Part shown: one piece after another, positions 14,301 through 28,202 of the stretch
Numbering within the stretch: the first letter of the stretch is position 1
Layout: every line of letters begins with the position of its first letter
Origin: Dirofilaria immitis
Lineage: Eukaryota; Nematoda; Chromadorea; Rhabditida; Onchocercidae
Assembly (NCBI GenBank): GCA_024305405.1
Contig: JAKNDB010000109.1
Coordinates: 4,588,001-4,652,000 of the forward strand
Length of the DNA stretch: 64,000 nucleotides
Direction: 5' to 3'
The notes under the pieces: model-generated
What the model saw: the letters and a program-made list of their open reading frames with translations, nothing else
What the model was told of the DNA's origin: nothing
The model's database searches: none
Translations under genes and position numbers: made by a program

Positions 14301-16974
14301 TACCATTTCAGTTTGTCTGAACTTGTGCTAATCATTTACTTTATTATCTTTTACTCTCTAATTGCATTATTTATTATTATTACGCTTTAGGAGGGTGAAA
14401 GCAATGCGACACTAGATGTCATTGCGCAACATATGAAGTTCACTGCGACATTACGGCTGCTAGTTGAAGAGTTGTCTACTCTTGCAAATGCTTTCGAAGT
14501 AGACGGCGGACAGCTGCGGTTCCAAGTAAAGTTTATGTTCCTATTTCATACTTTTTCCTTGCGTTATACACACAAACTAAATATCTGACTCTGAAATATT
14601 TCACTTAGTTTTTAGTTGTTCAATTGGCTGGAAGCAGGCGTAAATGTGTTGCGGAAGATTTGTAGTTGTCGTGATGATCACAATAGTTTGAAACTTGATG
14701 ATAATACTGGAAATAAAAATGAATTGAACGATAATCTAATGTAATGTTTTGAATTCTATTTATCTCCATAAGCAATCAATATTTCTATAAGATCTTTTTC
14801 AGTATCGTTTTATATTTTTATGAACTGTAGCCACCGACATTACTGGTTGCGAACATGCTCTAGGCGTGCTTACTTAAAGCATCTTCTTACCGTTTTTCTG
14901 ATAAATTACTTTTGTTGTGATCTTAAATTTGTTCTGAAATATGAAATTATTTCAAAAAGTGCACGTTTTTGAAAAATAAATTTAACAGTGGTTATGTGCC
15001 ACTTTGCGAGATTCTCCATATGGATAAAGTAGAGCTATCGACTCGGTTCCATTACGCATTGCATCGTCAACGATGGTTACGTATTAATCAGAAATTGCTA
15101 CGTGCTTTTATATCGTATTGCATACTGCACAATTCTCAAAGTCATCGCTTAACTGCTGCACTAATGGAACTTCTTTTACTGCTAATGGAAACGCAGCAAA
15201 ATAGCGGACCATCGAAGCTCCTCACTGGTGGTAAATTTTTCATTAATAGAGATTATTTTTCTGCATTCGTACTTTTTTATTATTCAGTTAAAAATCTGTA
15301 GCTAATGACGCATATTTATTCAAATAATTACTTATTTTTTTGATTATATCTCTTTTCTTAACATTATTGAGAATTATGGTTCTATTCGACTCAGTTTTGA
15401 TTTCTGTTGAATCAGACAAAATTATTTCTAGTGGAATTTTTTTTTTTAATTCTACACTTTATAAATGTCGATATTACAGAATCTTTACCAATGGTACATT
15501 CATTTCCTCTCTTTATTGCAACAATTTCAACACACAAAATGTTTGCATCATCACCACTTAGCTTTGTGAAAAATCTGTGCTCCGATATTTTGTTATCACT
15601 TATTGATTTTTCGGAACCTCCGCAAATCGAGAGTTCTCTCACTAAAGTTAATCTTTCGAATCTTTAAATCAGCTAAATCTTTTTGGAATATTTGCGCCAT
15701 CCAGGACTATCAATTTCTTTCTCAATTTTCTTTCAGTAGAAAAATGACATTTCCGATTAGAAATACTCTTGCGAAATTCTTTGGAGCAGGAAAGAAATCT
15801 TTTTTCGATATAAAAAGTGATTATTCATCAGTTCTGATCTCTTGAAATATGTGAATCATTACCCAAGACATTATTTTCATCGATTGTTCTCTGTAATGTT
15901 GATCATTAAGTTATTTTTGGATTTTTGTCTTTAAATCGTTATTTTCAGGTCTATAAAGTGTATAGTTTATGTCAGGGTTTATCTTCATGCCTGTACCAGT
16001 CACTTTGCGATGTCAATAATATTTATGGAGACAGTCACGGGTGTGACCGAGATTTTTTACAATCAATATTTCAATAGCAAACAAAAATGAATCATTTAAT
16101 AGAGATCATTTAAAAGTTTTGATAAATAATTAAAGGATAAAAATGAATTCCGAAGAAATATTGTAAAACATTGTTGGAAAATAGAAGATTGATTTTATAT
16201 TCGCATAAATTCTTCAGAGCTTTGGCGAGATTATCAAAAGCAACAAGAACAAACGATGATTTGAAAGTGACGACATCGCCTTCGAAATGGCCAGGCGTAA
16301 ATCACCTACTAGAAGTTTTGAGTCGAGAGAAGGATGAGGGAGCTGCACAACTCAGGCTTCTTATGCTTGAAACTTATATAGCAGTGAGCATCCATATTAT
16401 TTTGAGTTTGATTAGTTTCATGCAGAAAAAGGCTTATTTGCATGCTATTTACGTTTATTTATTCGTGGATTCTCCAACATATCAAAAGCTTGTTCTTATT
16501 CACTTGACGTAATTTGCTGATAATCTAAACTTCTGTTAGCAACTGTTAATAATCTTTTGCAATGATGGTTCAAAACTTCTCAGGTCTTTGCATCTCTTTT
16601 CGCATACGCACTTGCAACTTATGATGCAAGATGGTTATTTCGATTAGCAGCTCGTAACATTGGCACAAAAGAATTTGCCATTTTGTTCGGTGGAGGCGGA
16701 GGAGAAACGCAAAAGATAGCTCCTCAAAACCTGCTGGTTTGTTTTGTGTCTTTTTCTTTATTAAACAAAAGGACGTTTTTATAGTTGTGTAATGGTTATT
16801 CAATTTAGGTTTGCCCGTGAAACGGATGACTACAATATCGAGTGGTTTTTGTTCTAATGAAATTTCTACAAAGTTTGATAAAAACTATCTCTCAATAGAT
16901 TCTTCATCATTTCGAGATAGTTGCAATACTGAGGTAATTTTCATTAGCTTCTAATCAAAAATAATATGTCTTGC

Positions 16975-17037
<63 letters not shown>

Positions 17038-20000
17038 TACATTTGCTGTTTGAGGTGATTGGAGGTGAAGCAGCTGTCGGATCTGCTGATGGTTATTCAA
17101 CAAATAAATCGAAGTCTGTAGAAGAACAAAGTCCATGTGAGTGGGTATCACCAAAAAGAGTATGGTGCAATTTTTGCTGAAAAGGTAATTTACAAAATGG
17201 TGTTACAGAAGTTTTTTTGAGCTTTCTTTAGAAGTTTTGCTGAATTTCTCATTTTAATTCTTCAATTAGCAGGCTGTAAAGTATGGTTAATCTAGAATAT
17301 CGTCTAAACTTTGTCATGTTGAATTTTCGGCATAGCTCGTTTCTTTTAGCCAGAATCACCAGAAATTTTGAGTGGATGCTGTGATTCGGATGAAGAACAC
17401 GATGAGTCAGTAGTTGAATTAGAAGAACAACTACAGAGGAAACAACATAATGATTCGGAAGGCTTCGCTTGGCGGCTCTTACGTTTAGCTCTTACTCATC
17501 AAGTGTTATATCGAATGAAGTCATTTTTGCAGCTTGCAGGCTTAGAATATTCAGGTACTATAGTTCTTTTGATTTGTAAGCAGTTTTATTAGGCTGATAA
17601 TTTCTAATTTATAGAATTACCAGCTCTTTCACCTCGTGCAAATGCTGTTTTCAAACTTATCGAGAATTGGGCGAAACAACTTGAAGAGCATTTATATGCA
17701 ATGCCTAGTGGATGTCCTCCTGATTTGCTTCCTGATCTATCTATTAGAAAAAGTGACAGCAGTGCAGGTGCTCAACATTTGATTATTTTAACAGAATAGA
17801 TTTACTAAAGTGTTTAAAACATATCCAGGAAGGAGAAAAAATGATGTTTACAGGTTACTTATTGATTCACATGAATTTTAAAATTCGAAAAAATGTATTC
17901 ATTGTCTCTCACTCCATTTGCTTTTAAATTCTGTAAAATTATGCACATTTTCTTTCTATGAATATTGTTTCTACAGACATGCAGTGTCTTTACTCGGTAC
18001 ATTTTTCAGAATTACCTTTAAAGAAATACAGCGTTCTAATGGAAACAAATAACACACCCTTCCAATGTGCTAATCCATCTATGTTGCCAGTGAAAAGAAT
18101 CTGGCTTTATCTTATTCGTCAGGATCATATTTTGCCTCTTTTCATTAAGCATATATTTGGCTTCGGCGATCAACAAGTCACTTTTTGGTCATTTAGATCC
18201 ATTAAATTCTGATTAGCTATTTCAGATTGCTTGTTTTGTAGAAATTTTTTCCTTCTTACACTGAATTTTAATGTTTAGGAAGAAAATATTCTTCGAGAAG
18301 GTGCAGTTGAGTTTGAAAACAGAGAAACCTTAAATATATTCAAAATTGTGCAGCGAGAGCATGAGCCAATAGCAGCGTTTTGTTGCAGTGAGGTTAGCGA
18401 TTGAATCATCAAATATATCTTGATTCAGTGATATGAAATGTGGAAATTTTCACTATTTTTGGAAATTTCTGAAAGTTCACTGGTTTTTATTTGTGTTTTT
18501 CGTCTCTGTTGATTATTATACAAAAGAAGTTTTCTTGTGAATTACTTCGTATTTCCGAACTTTTGCATGAGGGGCGTCTGTTGAGGTTAATTTTCATTTT
18601 TTGAATGGAGTGCTCATTCCTTAGTTTTATTTCCAGATAAAACCCGGTTGGTTAGTAGTTTCAAACACACGAGAATTGCAAGAAATAGACATTACGACAT
18701 TGCTTGATGATGCGGAAAACCAGAAGCTGTCTTCTTGGTTATTTAATCGAACAGAACTTGATGTTGCACTTGATGGAACTAAAAGAGATATGTTCAAAGT
18801 ATATATCTATAGTTAATCTGATTTTCTTTTCATGATGATAAACTATATTTAATGGTTAATCCAAAACCTTCCTATTTCTCATTAAAAAGTCCCTTATTAC
18901 AATTCTCGATTCCAGCTAGAGTTAATTTCTTGGCTTATATATTATATTATAATCGTCCTATTGTTTCCGATTTCCATACCTCCGGAAACGGTTGAACTTT
19001 TCTTCCCCTAATGTGTAGCCTTGAATAACGCATGAAATATTAACGATTATCCTTGTTTTCATTAAAAATACGATATATGAAAATTTCTGGTTAGGAACTT
19101 TAAAAGCAAATTTACTATGGACAAGATAATAATCTTTATGCATCAAAGTTTTCCCTCCTGTAATAGATTCGAATATAGCATTTTAGAATGTTGCGTTTTT
19201 CAAAAACGATCTTTGATTCTATGCATAATTTCGATAGGGTTTGCAGGATAACGATGACTATCAATTATTAACTGAAAATGGACAACAAACCACTGCTCTG
19301 ACTACAGTAAGCACTCTTAACTATTATTTAACGCTACTTTTTTGTTTTTGATTTCGATTGAACAAAATATATTCAAGTTTGTGTTTATGTTTTTTTCTTG
19401 ACTTGGTCAGATGATTTACTTTCATTTTTTGATATGTGCAGATGACTCCATTTATTATTGATAGAAGCCGAAAGGCTTTGATAAAGGTATGTATATTATA
19501 AATGTTCTGAATATGTTTCATAGACTTTGTTAAATGTTGTACGTGGTAGGTTTGTGTTGAGTATTGATTTTGCCAAAGACTCTTTCAATTTTTGCTAAAT
19601 TCTTGGAATGTAGCGTAAATATAAAAATTGTATTAGGAAAAGGTAAAAATTTATGTTGAGTTGTGTATATGCATACATTTGTTTGTTGTTAATTCATAAA
19701 CATTGTGCGTTGGATATACCTTCTGCAGATGTACAAAAGACAAGTTAATGGAATACGGCGACTAGATTCTCATCCAACAATGCCTTATTGTATGTTTTAT
19801 TTCTGTTGAATATTTGATTTATTAAATCCTTATTCTCTGTCATTGTCCCCTCTTTAATCGAGTTCGAGGAAACTTTTAGTTGCAGTTGAATGTACTAGCG
19901 ATATTGGTACATTGAATGAAACACAACATCCTAAATTATTTGTCAGGTGGCAGTCATTAGTTCTTACAGAGTTTTATTTTTTATAGGTTTTATATTAACT

Positions 20001-21358
20001 TAACCTTGAGGCATTGAGAAAGGGATTCGATTTCCAATTTCGATTTTTATGTCACTGTTTTGCAGATATAAGTGGGTCGTCGGATGGTTCAATACGATTA
20101 TGGGAATGGGGAGTCGGACAACCGTTCTTTACACCACGCATAGCTGGACAGTATGCCAAAGTTTGTATTATTTTGATTTTCAATGATTTACTTAAATTGA
20201 GTTTATAATTCTTGACAGTTTTTTCCTTATGTCAGGTAACGAAAGTTTTATTCTCCTATAATGGAAGCAAATTTGCTTCGGTTGACAACGATGGAATATT
20301 ATGTTTGTGGCAGACAACTCAAGGATTGCCAATCAAAAGCCATTTTTGTGAGTTTTTCTATTCCTGATAAAACGTTGCATATCATAGATAGTAGTTATGA
20401 GCCGATTATTATATTATTGCACACCAAAGATAATTGTAGTTTTCATTTTTATTTCAGAATCAGAAATGTCATTCGAAATCCGCAGCAGATGTTCGATTTC
20501 TGGGTTTTACTTCTTCTGTTCTGGTTACTGCAGGTCTGAGCTTCTCAGACGAAAACATTAGCCTTTGGGATACTCTTATGCCGCAATCAAAAGCACTCGT
20601 ACATTCCTGGACAACACATCCTGAAGGAGCGACTTCTGTGATGTATTTGTCACCATATCAGGTTTTCAAGATTTTTTTGCTTTCTGGTAAATAGAGAAAT
20701 GATTGTAAGAGAGGATAAACGAATTTAGAAAAAAATGTGCATATGTATTATAAATCTATTTTTTATGAAAATTTTGTCCTTAGTAAGTCTGTTTAATGTA
20801 TTTTAAAAATAAGTGATATAGTTAAACGATGTTTAGACCATAGTATCTGGCGGACGACATGGAGAATTGTGTGTTTGGGATGTTCGTCAACGTCGGCTTC
20901 GTACCACCGTGAAGTGTTTTGAAAATTCTTCTGTCAAATGTCTTGTGGGCGATCCATTTCAGCAGATCATTGTTGCTGGATCGAATGATGGGGATATAAA
21001 GGTTGAGTAATTCGTGATGGACATTTTTGACGAAACTGAGAAAAAGGATGATGAATTCAAAAAAACATTTGGTATATATCGGAAAGTATTCGCTTTGTAT
21101 CTAATATTTCCGAGTCACTGACTAATTTTTTTTCTTTTTGGTAGTGATTTTCTGTTTATTACTAATTTTGACTTTCTTTGTTATCTTAAGATATGGAATA
21201 CTGATCTTGTACCGCTTCTTATGGCTTCGTTTGATGGTGAACATATTGCTCGAGGAGGATTCAGTTTACGTCAAGTGGCTTCAGTAGTACAAGGTGTGCA
21301 ACAATTATATGTTGATCCGGAAATTCGTCTTTTTCATGTGGTGCCGACTGCTCACTGA
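2384..21358 (+). CDS. rbc-1: DmX-like / rabconnectin-3 alpha WD-repeat protein (DMXL2 homologue)
   Basis: A very large multi-exon gene for a scaffold that, with rabconnectin-3 beta (WDR7), controls V-ATPase assembly on endosomes and synaptic vesicles. The start at 2384 gives MNVHQILTGALNRGDEVFS, closely matching the DMXL2 N-terminus (exons 2384-2470, 2556-2684, 2941-3010). Later landmarks in family order are DCLVKIWFQREG (WD), FMIHWLNNKEI, VEWLDDP, GSLNLWNLTFED, ELILWKVNPVGPL, SAKPGCILLLASINA, EPSAGHLPSSNLYP and VGVFECESSGGVEWL. The Rav1-type central region follows with KWKK(A)ALKNAFVLMGKQRF, AAAFFLLAGSVKDAIQIVL and FEVDGGQLRFQ. C-terminal WD repeats (SGSSDGSIRLWEWG, SGGRHGELCVWDVRQ, GSNDGDIKIWNTD) lead to the stop at 21356-21358. 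Human DMXL2 is about 3,000 residues; this model appears of the same order. At least seven exons need a one-base change to stay in frame (near 3166, 4289, 10480, 12357, 12712, 13306, 17153). Because both flanks of each break match the family, I read the gene as intact. Confidence 0.93.
16979..17032. repeat. (TA)n microsatellite in an rbc-1 intron
   Basis: About 50 bp of uninterrupted TA dinucleotides lie in an intron of rbc-1, shortly before the exon that ends in the WVSPK(K)SMVQF region. Shorter AT runs occur at 6930-6943, 36735-36780, 53400-53416 and 55169-55184. Confidence 0.95.
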
Positions 21359-23505
21359 AAATACGTTCTTTACGTAATATAATGTGAAAAATCTTCAAAT
21401 GGCCAACGGCAAATATTAAGCATTGTCAAGTGACTTATGTTGCAAAAGGCATTCTCCATCATAAATTTAAAAAAGTGAGATATTCCAAAAAATGTTGGGT
21501 GATATGTAATATATGGCAAATTATGAAAACAAGTTTCCATAGTTCTATGTAAAATCTCAGCTTGAATATGTTTGCGGCTTTCAACATATCCTTTGTGGAG
21601 AGACGTTTATAGAAATGATTGACAGCGTGTAGGAAAGGCTAATCTTATTCATTCTTGTTTCAAGTTTTGATGATTTGAAATGCAGTGCATTTTTTCCTGT
21701 GCTTTACATTCACAAAGACAGTAGCATTACATAATATCGGTATGCATTTTCGATTGCCTCATCGAGATTCATTTCAAGTTTATTTGGCTAAAAGATATTT
21801 ATGATTGTGGATTATTTTAACAGATAAGTTCATTGTTTCTCTTTAATACTATTAGCAGTCATTCGTAGCAACCTTGTTAATGATGTGAATCTGTCATCAT
21901 GAATTTCGCTTCCAAATAAATTGAGTGATATCTTTTCTGTGTGTACATGTTTATCTTTTTAAGCTGAGATCGGATATAATACACTATCTTATGTGTTTTC
22001 CACAATAACTTATTCTCTTCATTATCTTATCCGCTGTAAAAGTGGTTGTATAATATTTTTAAACAAATTGAAATATTTTGGCTTCCTAACCAATACTTCT
22101 TTATTTATCTCAGTAAGTTTTCCCTAACACTGGATACTGTGTTCTATAAGGAGCAGAATTTCTATTTGTGATCAGGTAGGAGAGGATTAATTGGATATAT
22201 GCGTAAATTAATATATATTTATAAGAGCTGGGAATGATGATTGAACAACGGTAATAACTTTTGATTCGAAGCGATATTTTTCATCATTCCAAGGTTGTGT
22301 GTGTATGTGCTTATCTTAAAAAAATATTAACATGGAATTCGATTTGTAACAGAAGAATAGAACTAGGCATGTTAGGAAAACAGTGGTTTGACATTGGTTG
22401 TTGGCATAAATTCATAATAATGTTCAACAAAGTATTATAGATATTTGGCGCAGTAGTGCAGGCAGATGAGAGTAACTTGTTGCATCGATGTTTCGCATGG
22501 TTTGAGTTTCGCTCCAAAAAGCTTATACTTCAAGTTGTAAGTGGCGTCATGAAACCATAAGACATGTAATTCATCTATTAGCTGGGACGATGCTATACAA
22601 AGTCCAAAGGTGATGCGGCAAGGTGGAATTGAATCCTCTTTTAAAACTTATTGCCATAACGCTCGTACTGGGAATGATACCTGTTTGCACACTGAATGAA
22701 CCCTTACGATTAATTATTTAGAAAAGGTAAAGCCAAGTTCGAGCATCCAGAACTTATTTCTGTATCATGAATTACATGCGTTCCTATTTTTCACTCCTAA
22801 TACCTTTTCTGTGTAGAAAATTGATGACACAAGCGGCTTGCATCTCATGATAAAGTGATGCAGTGTTATTTTGCAACACTTCACTGCATATTATTTCCAG
22901 TCTTACAGAAAATAGAAAATGGGAAGTGTTGCCGACCTTTCCACATTATGGGCCACTAGAAGAGCACAAAGAAAGAGCATAAGAATTTCCCCTCATTTTC
23001 GATTTGATTCTCTGACATGTTCTATCGACCTAACTATGTAGATGGCCCGGCTGGTATTATATGGACGGCTTTTCCAAAAACATTTGTTTATTTATTTAAT
23101 GCGGGAGAAGCAGAAAACGAATTTTCGATGTTCGATTGATTACTATAATATTGAACTGTACGTATTAAGAAAATGCAATGTTGTAGTCAGTGGATTCGAT
23201 GACCTTCATATCCTAGTTTGAAATATTGAGTGAGTTAAATTCATTTGATGTATTATATATTGAAAAACGTCATCAAGTCTTTAGTGTATTGGAAGAGAAA
23301 GCAGGGGCTCTCAGTCGATCGGTAACTTTTAACTGAATAACGCCTGTACAATGAAAATAGCGGTTGAAAGATTAATTTGTATTCTTACTTAACGCAGAGT
23401 AAACAGTATACATAAATGGTTGGTTTTGAATATTTGTTGAATTGTTTGTGTTTATTTGTTGAATTATGCATTGTTCTCGCATGATACACTGCGCGTATTG
23501 CAGGC
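21359..23505. other. Intergenic region between rbc-1 and the RBM7-like gene
   Basis: The only open frames are short and unconvincing, with no splice-supported exon. An AATAAA at about 21915 could serve rbc-1 but is far downstream. The 2.1 kb gap is too long for a typical nematode operon, where spacing is about 100 bp. Confidence 0.5.
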
Positions 23506-24427
23506 ATGGATGACCCATGTGAACGGACATGTTATGTTTGCAATCTCCATGAAAATGTCACTGAGGAACTTCTGAGAGAGTTGTTCAGCCAGGTATGTTG
23601 CCTCATCCTGTAATTACCATTTATTAATTATGAAATCAAAATATATTGATCGTTTATGTTTTGCTACTGGTTTTGTACCGAGTTAATCAATACTGGTAAT
23701 AATTTTAAAATTTATTGCGAGAAGAAATGTTGTTAAGGTGGGACCTCTCGACACAATTATCCTGCGTACGAGCAGTAATCGTGACTGCAGTTTGGCACAT
23801 CGTTATGCACTGATCGTATTCAAGCATGAAGTGAGTGTCCCATTTGCATGTGAAATGCTAGATCGAATTGAACTTTTCAGCAAACAAATTTTGGTTCGAC
23901 CCTAAGCAAGGCACTCAGCAAGTGAGCTTTTCACGCTTCCTAGTGTAAAGAGTTTGATTTATTTCAACTTTCGAACATTATTATTCTTCACCCCATGTTC
24001 GCAGTCTCTCTGAAATCTTTGAAGCTTTCTTGCTGATCTCTCCAATTCAATTTTTTTGCTGTGAATTACAGTATTACCTTTGAAATTTAGTGCTACAGGT
24101 GCAAGTCCACGTAAATTTCGAAATATTTTTATTCGATTGTATCACGTTTTATTGTCAGAGCTTCATCATTTCAATATTATAATGCTGTGTTATTAAGACC
24201 ATTTAATTATCAATCTTCAGGCGCTAAAGTACCGGACCAATATTTCTCTTTCTGCATTGCATAATTCGATTTCTTGTCCATCAATAACACAAAATCATGC
24301 AAATAATGGATTATTTGATGCCTGTAAGCGCAGGCAAAATGAACGTGAAGAGCATTATCAAAAAAGCATGCGAGACGATAAATCTGATGTGAACATTTTT
24401 ACTGCGTTTACTGCTTCTTACCTCTAG
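23506..24427 (+). CDS. RRM protein similar to RBM7/RBM11 (NEXT complex)
   Basis: Three exons: 23506-23592, 23738-23921 and 24221-24427. In animals RBM7 is the RNA-binding subunit of the nuclear exosome targeting complex (with MTR4 and ZCCHC8), which sends short nuclear transcripts for decay. RNP2 is CYVCNL (human LFVGNL), followed by VTEELLRELFSQVGPLDTI; RNP1 is RYALIVF (human QFAFVNF). KHEVSVPFACEMLD nearly copies human KHEVSVPYAMNLLN, which is the reason for the RBM7 call. As written, a TAA follows LVRP at 23902. Dropping one C from CCC (23900-23902) gives RPKQGTQQ up to a proper GTGAGC donor and joins exon 3 in phase, giving about 158 residues. The tail is polar (KRRQNEREEHYQKS), shorter than human RBM7 (about 266). 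TATTGCAG lies two bases before the ATG, consistent with SL trans-splicing. Without the correction the protein would end after the RRM. Confidence 0.82.
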
Positions 24428-24449
24428 GAGATGGATGGAAACGCATAGA

Positions 24450-24455
24450 AATAAA
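24450..24455 (+). promoter_or_regulatory. Candidate poly(A) signal of the RBM7-like gene
   Basis: AATAAA lies 22 bases after the stop codon, a usual spacing for compact nematode 3' UTRs. Confidence 0.5.
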
Positions 24456-27400
24456 GGCTTTCTTGAATTTGGAGGAAATCCAAAGCTTCATATATTTGTC
24501 CTTATAAAAGAAATAGGTCATTTAGCTATTTTAGCTATTTCACTTATCCCGATCTCTGCGTGTTTTGTAAAATTTTAGCACATATAGTTCTGCGCCTTTC
24601 TGGGAACAAAATTGACCAGTAAAGATCAACAAACATATATGTTTTGCATGCAGGTGGAGACATCAGCATAAATAATTCAACTGTAAATTTAGCAGCTACA
24701 GTCAATATTATGATTTTAATGCGCCACAGTATATCAGTTTATAGAAACAATATTTTTAATGATCAATTCTTTTGAAAAGAAGATGGTGAAATATAGAACT
24801 CACTGGTTCAAATAAATTATTCTTGTTTTTCCAAACAATCTAGGTTTCAGAACATATCTGTATGGAGAAAAGGAGTTGAATCTTTTGAAGAAGAATGTTA
24901 AAACATTAGGATGGTTCTCTTTTTTTCGGAAGAATGTCTCGAAGTTTATTTTATTTCATATTAATTATTGCTACATGTTGCAATGGATACGCTATCAAGG
25001 ATATGCAAATTGTTTCCTGGTGCGAGCGAATTGGGAATATTAATTGTCATATTTGATTGATTTTAGTTCCTCATTTAGCTTCGCAAAGACGGTTTAAATG
25101 GTTTTTAAACTTCCTAAACTTTCTGCTTGTTGTGAAACGAGTCATTTAAATGTAATTCCGCTAAATTCTTTAATAGCCATTGTTGGCAGGTCTCCTGATC
25201 CATAGTTTCATCTCTTGTTTTACTTATTGTTTTGTTTCAGTTTTCTCTGATCCATGAATAATTAAATATTAGCTGAGCGAGCATGTTATTTATTATCTAG
25301 CCCATGTTCCCCAAATATCACGACTATCGAAGTAATGTAGTTCAAATGTTGCAGACCTTCTTCTCGGTTGAATTCAATCCAACATATGATAAGCTTATTT
25401 CAACAAATAAAACTCAAATATCTTATATTTATTATTTATACCTAAAATATGGCACATTATGGAAATGATTTATAGGTTAATCTCTTACTTTAATGTAAAA
25501 TTATAAAATTCTTCATATTTAGTTAGACCTATTTGTATGAGCGCACTGTATAACAATATTAGACTGTCGCGAAATATGTATATATATGCGTGATGAATTG
25601 ACTTTATGTAATTATTCTATGTTTCTGAAGCACGTTATTTTTTTTGTTTTTTGATAGAATATTAGAAAATATTAATTCACGGAGATAGTGCCACCTTACA
25701 ACAAGGCTGTTCGGGAAGTTGGAACATTATATATCTTTTACCGATCCATGTATGCTGTAAAGAATTGCGTATTTATTATTTATTATCGAGAAAAAAAAAC
25801 TTTCTTTGATGTGAGGGAGCGAAGTGATGCTTCACAGATAATTATATTTAGAAAGGTTTATTGGATAACGAGTTGCTAATATTAACAGTTAGAAATTGTT
25901 CTACATTCAGGGACAGATTGTTAAAGGTTTTTTCGAGTTGCTTCTTCTGGAAGTAGGGAAGTTTTCGTTTTGCTCCCCGTTTACTACTGGAACCATACTC
26001 AACATTATCCAAAAACCCTTGATTAGTAACTTCTATGAGCTCTTCGTTGGACAGGATGGACTTTTGAATTATCCAAGTGTGGACTTATGGACTTATGAAT
26101 TATCGATGAATTCTTAATTCATTAACTTTATTACTAGTTATCCTTACAGCATCAATAAATGTACCACAAAGAGGATTTATAAGCCGTCATAGAAATTTTG
26201 CAGCTGCACAACGTTTTGTTGGGTGCTCTGTTGTTGTTTTAATACTTTTATAACTTTTGCATGGTCTAATGTTTTAATGAACTATTTTTGTCCCTGTTCA
26301 TATTTCTTGCATTTCGTCGCTTTTGGCTTTATTTACGGTTGTTTAAGACAGAAACAAGTTCCATCAACGTTATTCACCCAATGATAGAAATGACACATCG
26401 TTAATATTATCTTTGTATCTATAAAGATAACCTTTATGAGAAAAGGTTTGCAAAGCAAACCATATTATCGCTGAAATTGCGAGGTAAATCAGAGATTCAG
26501 TATTTTCTTTCGTGTTGGGTTTTATACGAAAGGGTATATGTTGCATGTGCGTATTCTACTGTACGATGTAAGCTAAAATTGACGCTTTTGTCTATGAGCA
26601 GCGCTCCCACACCCAAACAATGATCCTGTTCTTTACAGCCACAATTGTACCAGGATTCCCCACCCATGAAAGAAGAGGGTCCTGATCATTAAACCTGTCC
26701 ATCGATGCGGTTGGTTTATTCAACAGGACGGGCGCGTTTTAATTTCTTATTTTCCTTTGAATTATACTATCGTCATTAAACTTGTCTTAATGATATCTTT
26801 GAAATTGTATGACTGATTAGATTTAATCACCGTTCGTTGATGTATTATCATGTTACCGTGATAAAGTACCCAAGTTTGAGATCTTTCAAAATGCGAAGAA
26901 CAAGAAATTGAAGAAATTTGGGAGACTGTGAAGAAAAGAGTTACCCACGTCAAGTTTGTCACGATCAGGAAGAAATCGTTGGCACATGTGGCCATCAATG
27001 TTACGATCAATTGTTTCAGATGTTCCAAATTGCCTTAGCATAGATGTAAGAAGTGAGTAGTAACATTTACTTCTAAAGACTTTCATCTAATGTCAGAACA
27101 CAGGAGTCTGTCTGTCAAGTTACAAAAAGAAAAAATATATTTCTTTTAAATGTTTTCACTTTTTTTGAGCTTGTTTTTCTTACCTGAGGAAACTCGTCAC
27201 CCATTTTTGAATTCTTGAAGATTTCTTAGCATCATTTGCAATTTTTGCATTATTTTTGCAATATTAAAGTGCTGGATTAGAATTTGCGAGAATGCTAATC
27301 TAATCAACGTAAGAGTGGATTATAGTCGATTATATCTCTTTCTATAGCTCTGATGTGTTCCGAAGTTCAGTCTCCTTTTGATTGACTTATTTTATTTATC

Positions 27401-27623
27401 ATATATTCAGGTTAATAAAGTATATGAAGAAAAGTACTGCTGGTGTTTCTGATTAGAACTGTTTGAATAAGACTTTATCCGCAGTTCATTCACGTAATTT
27501 GATGGAAACTGACGTATGGTTTCGGACTTCCGGGAATATCTTCCATTCATCGTAACATTCCACATTTCCTGCAGGTAGTATAATGTTTGGTTGCATGTCG
27601 GAGAAGGAGAAATTTCAGGAATA
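24456..27623. other. Gene-poor intergenic stretch
   Basis: No exon with a family match or paired splice sites was found. Open frames at 25688-26117 and 26762-27086 have no recognisable content. A short, relatively GC-rich patch lies at about 26585-26740, with AATGATC near 26618 and GATCATT near 26682 forming a small inverted pair. Confidence 0.5.
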
Positions 27624-28202
27624 TGTCGCGAATTCGCATTCTCGAGACTCCGATTAAATGAATGGTAAAATAAATTTCTCATTATAAATAAATGTTAGCA
27701 ATATTATGAATCATTTAACCGATTTTGCATTTCTTAGGTTCCTGCGCTTTTTTGTTTTTGTTTTTATTTGAGCTCAAGGAGATTCCTTTGTTAGCAATCG
27801 CTTATAATATTTATCTAAAGTTCACATTTTTGTCCAAATTCTCATCCTAATCTTCTCATTGGATTTTGTCTAGGTTGTAATTGAATCTTAATGGCCTGCT
27901 GCCTAATGGGAAAACCACTCCTACCTCCTAATCCATATAAACCCTATTGTAAAACGAAACAGATATCTTTTTCGAATAAAAGTTTCTACTACGGCTGGAC
28001 ATCAACACAGTTCCAACCAGCCTAATTCATTTCAATTCATCACAACTCAGCACAACCCAACACAACGCAACTCAACTCAGTTCACCTCAGCGAATTACAG
28101 TAAGAAAAATTATCAATTAACACGACAAATCAACTCGTTGAAAATAATGGTGGATTTGGCTAATAATCGACATCACACTCTGCGACTGAAAAATCCGTGA
28201 CA
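27624..28202 (+). mobile_element. Candidate solo LTR, copy A (579 bp)
   Basis: Begins TGTCGCGAATTC and ends AATCCGTGACA, i.e. TG...CA with short inverted termini. A diverged inverted copy lies at 34272-34839; homology stops at both ends in both copies, which defines the borders. Inside are a TATA-like CCATATAAACC, then AATAAA (TTCGAATAAAAG), then a CAACACAACTCA-type simple stretch, as expected of a U3-R-U5 LTR. Flanking GAATA/GAAAA could be a decayed 5 bp target duplication. A non-autonomous DNA element with short TIRs is the alternative. There is no internal polymerase region. Confidence 0.6.

Noticed and set aside
2384..24427. rbc-1 and RBM7-like gene as an operon
   Set aside because: The 2.1 kb spacing is far beyond the typical nematode operon gap.
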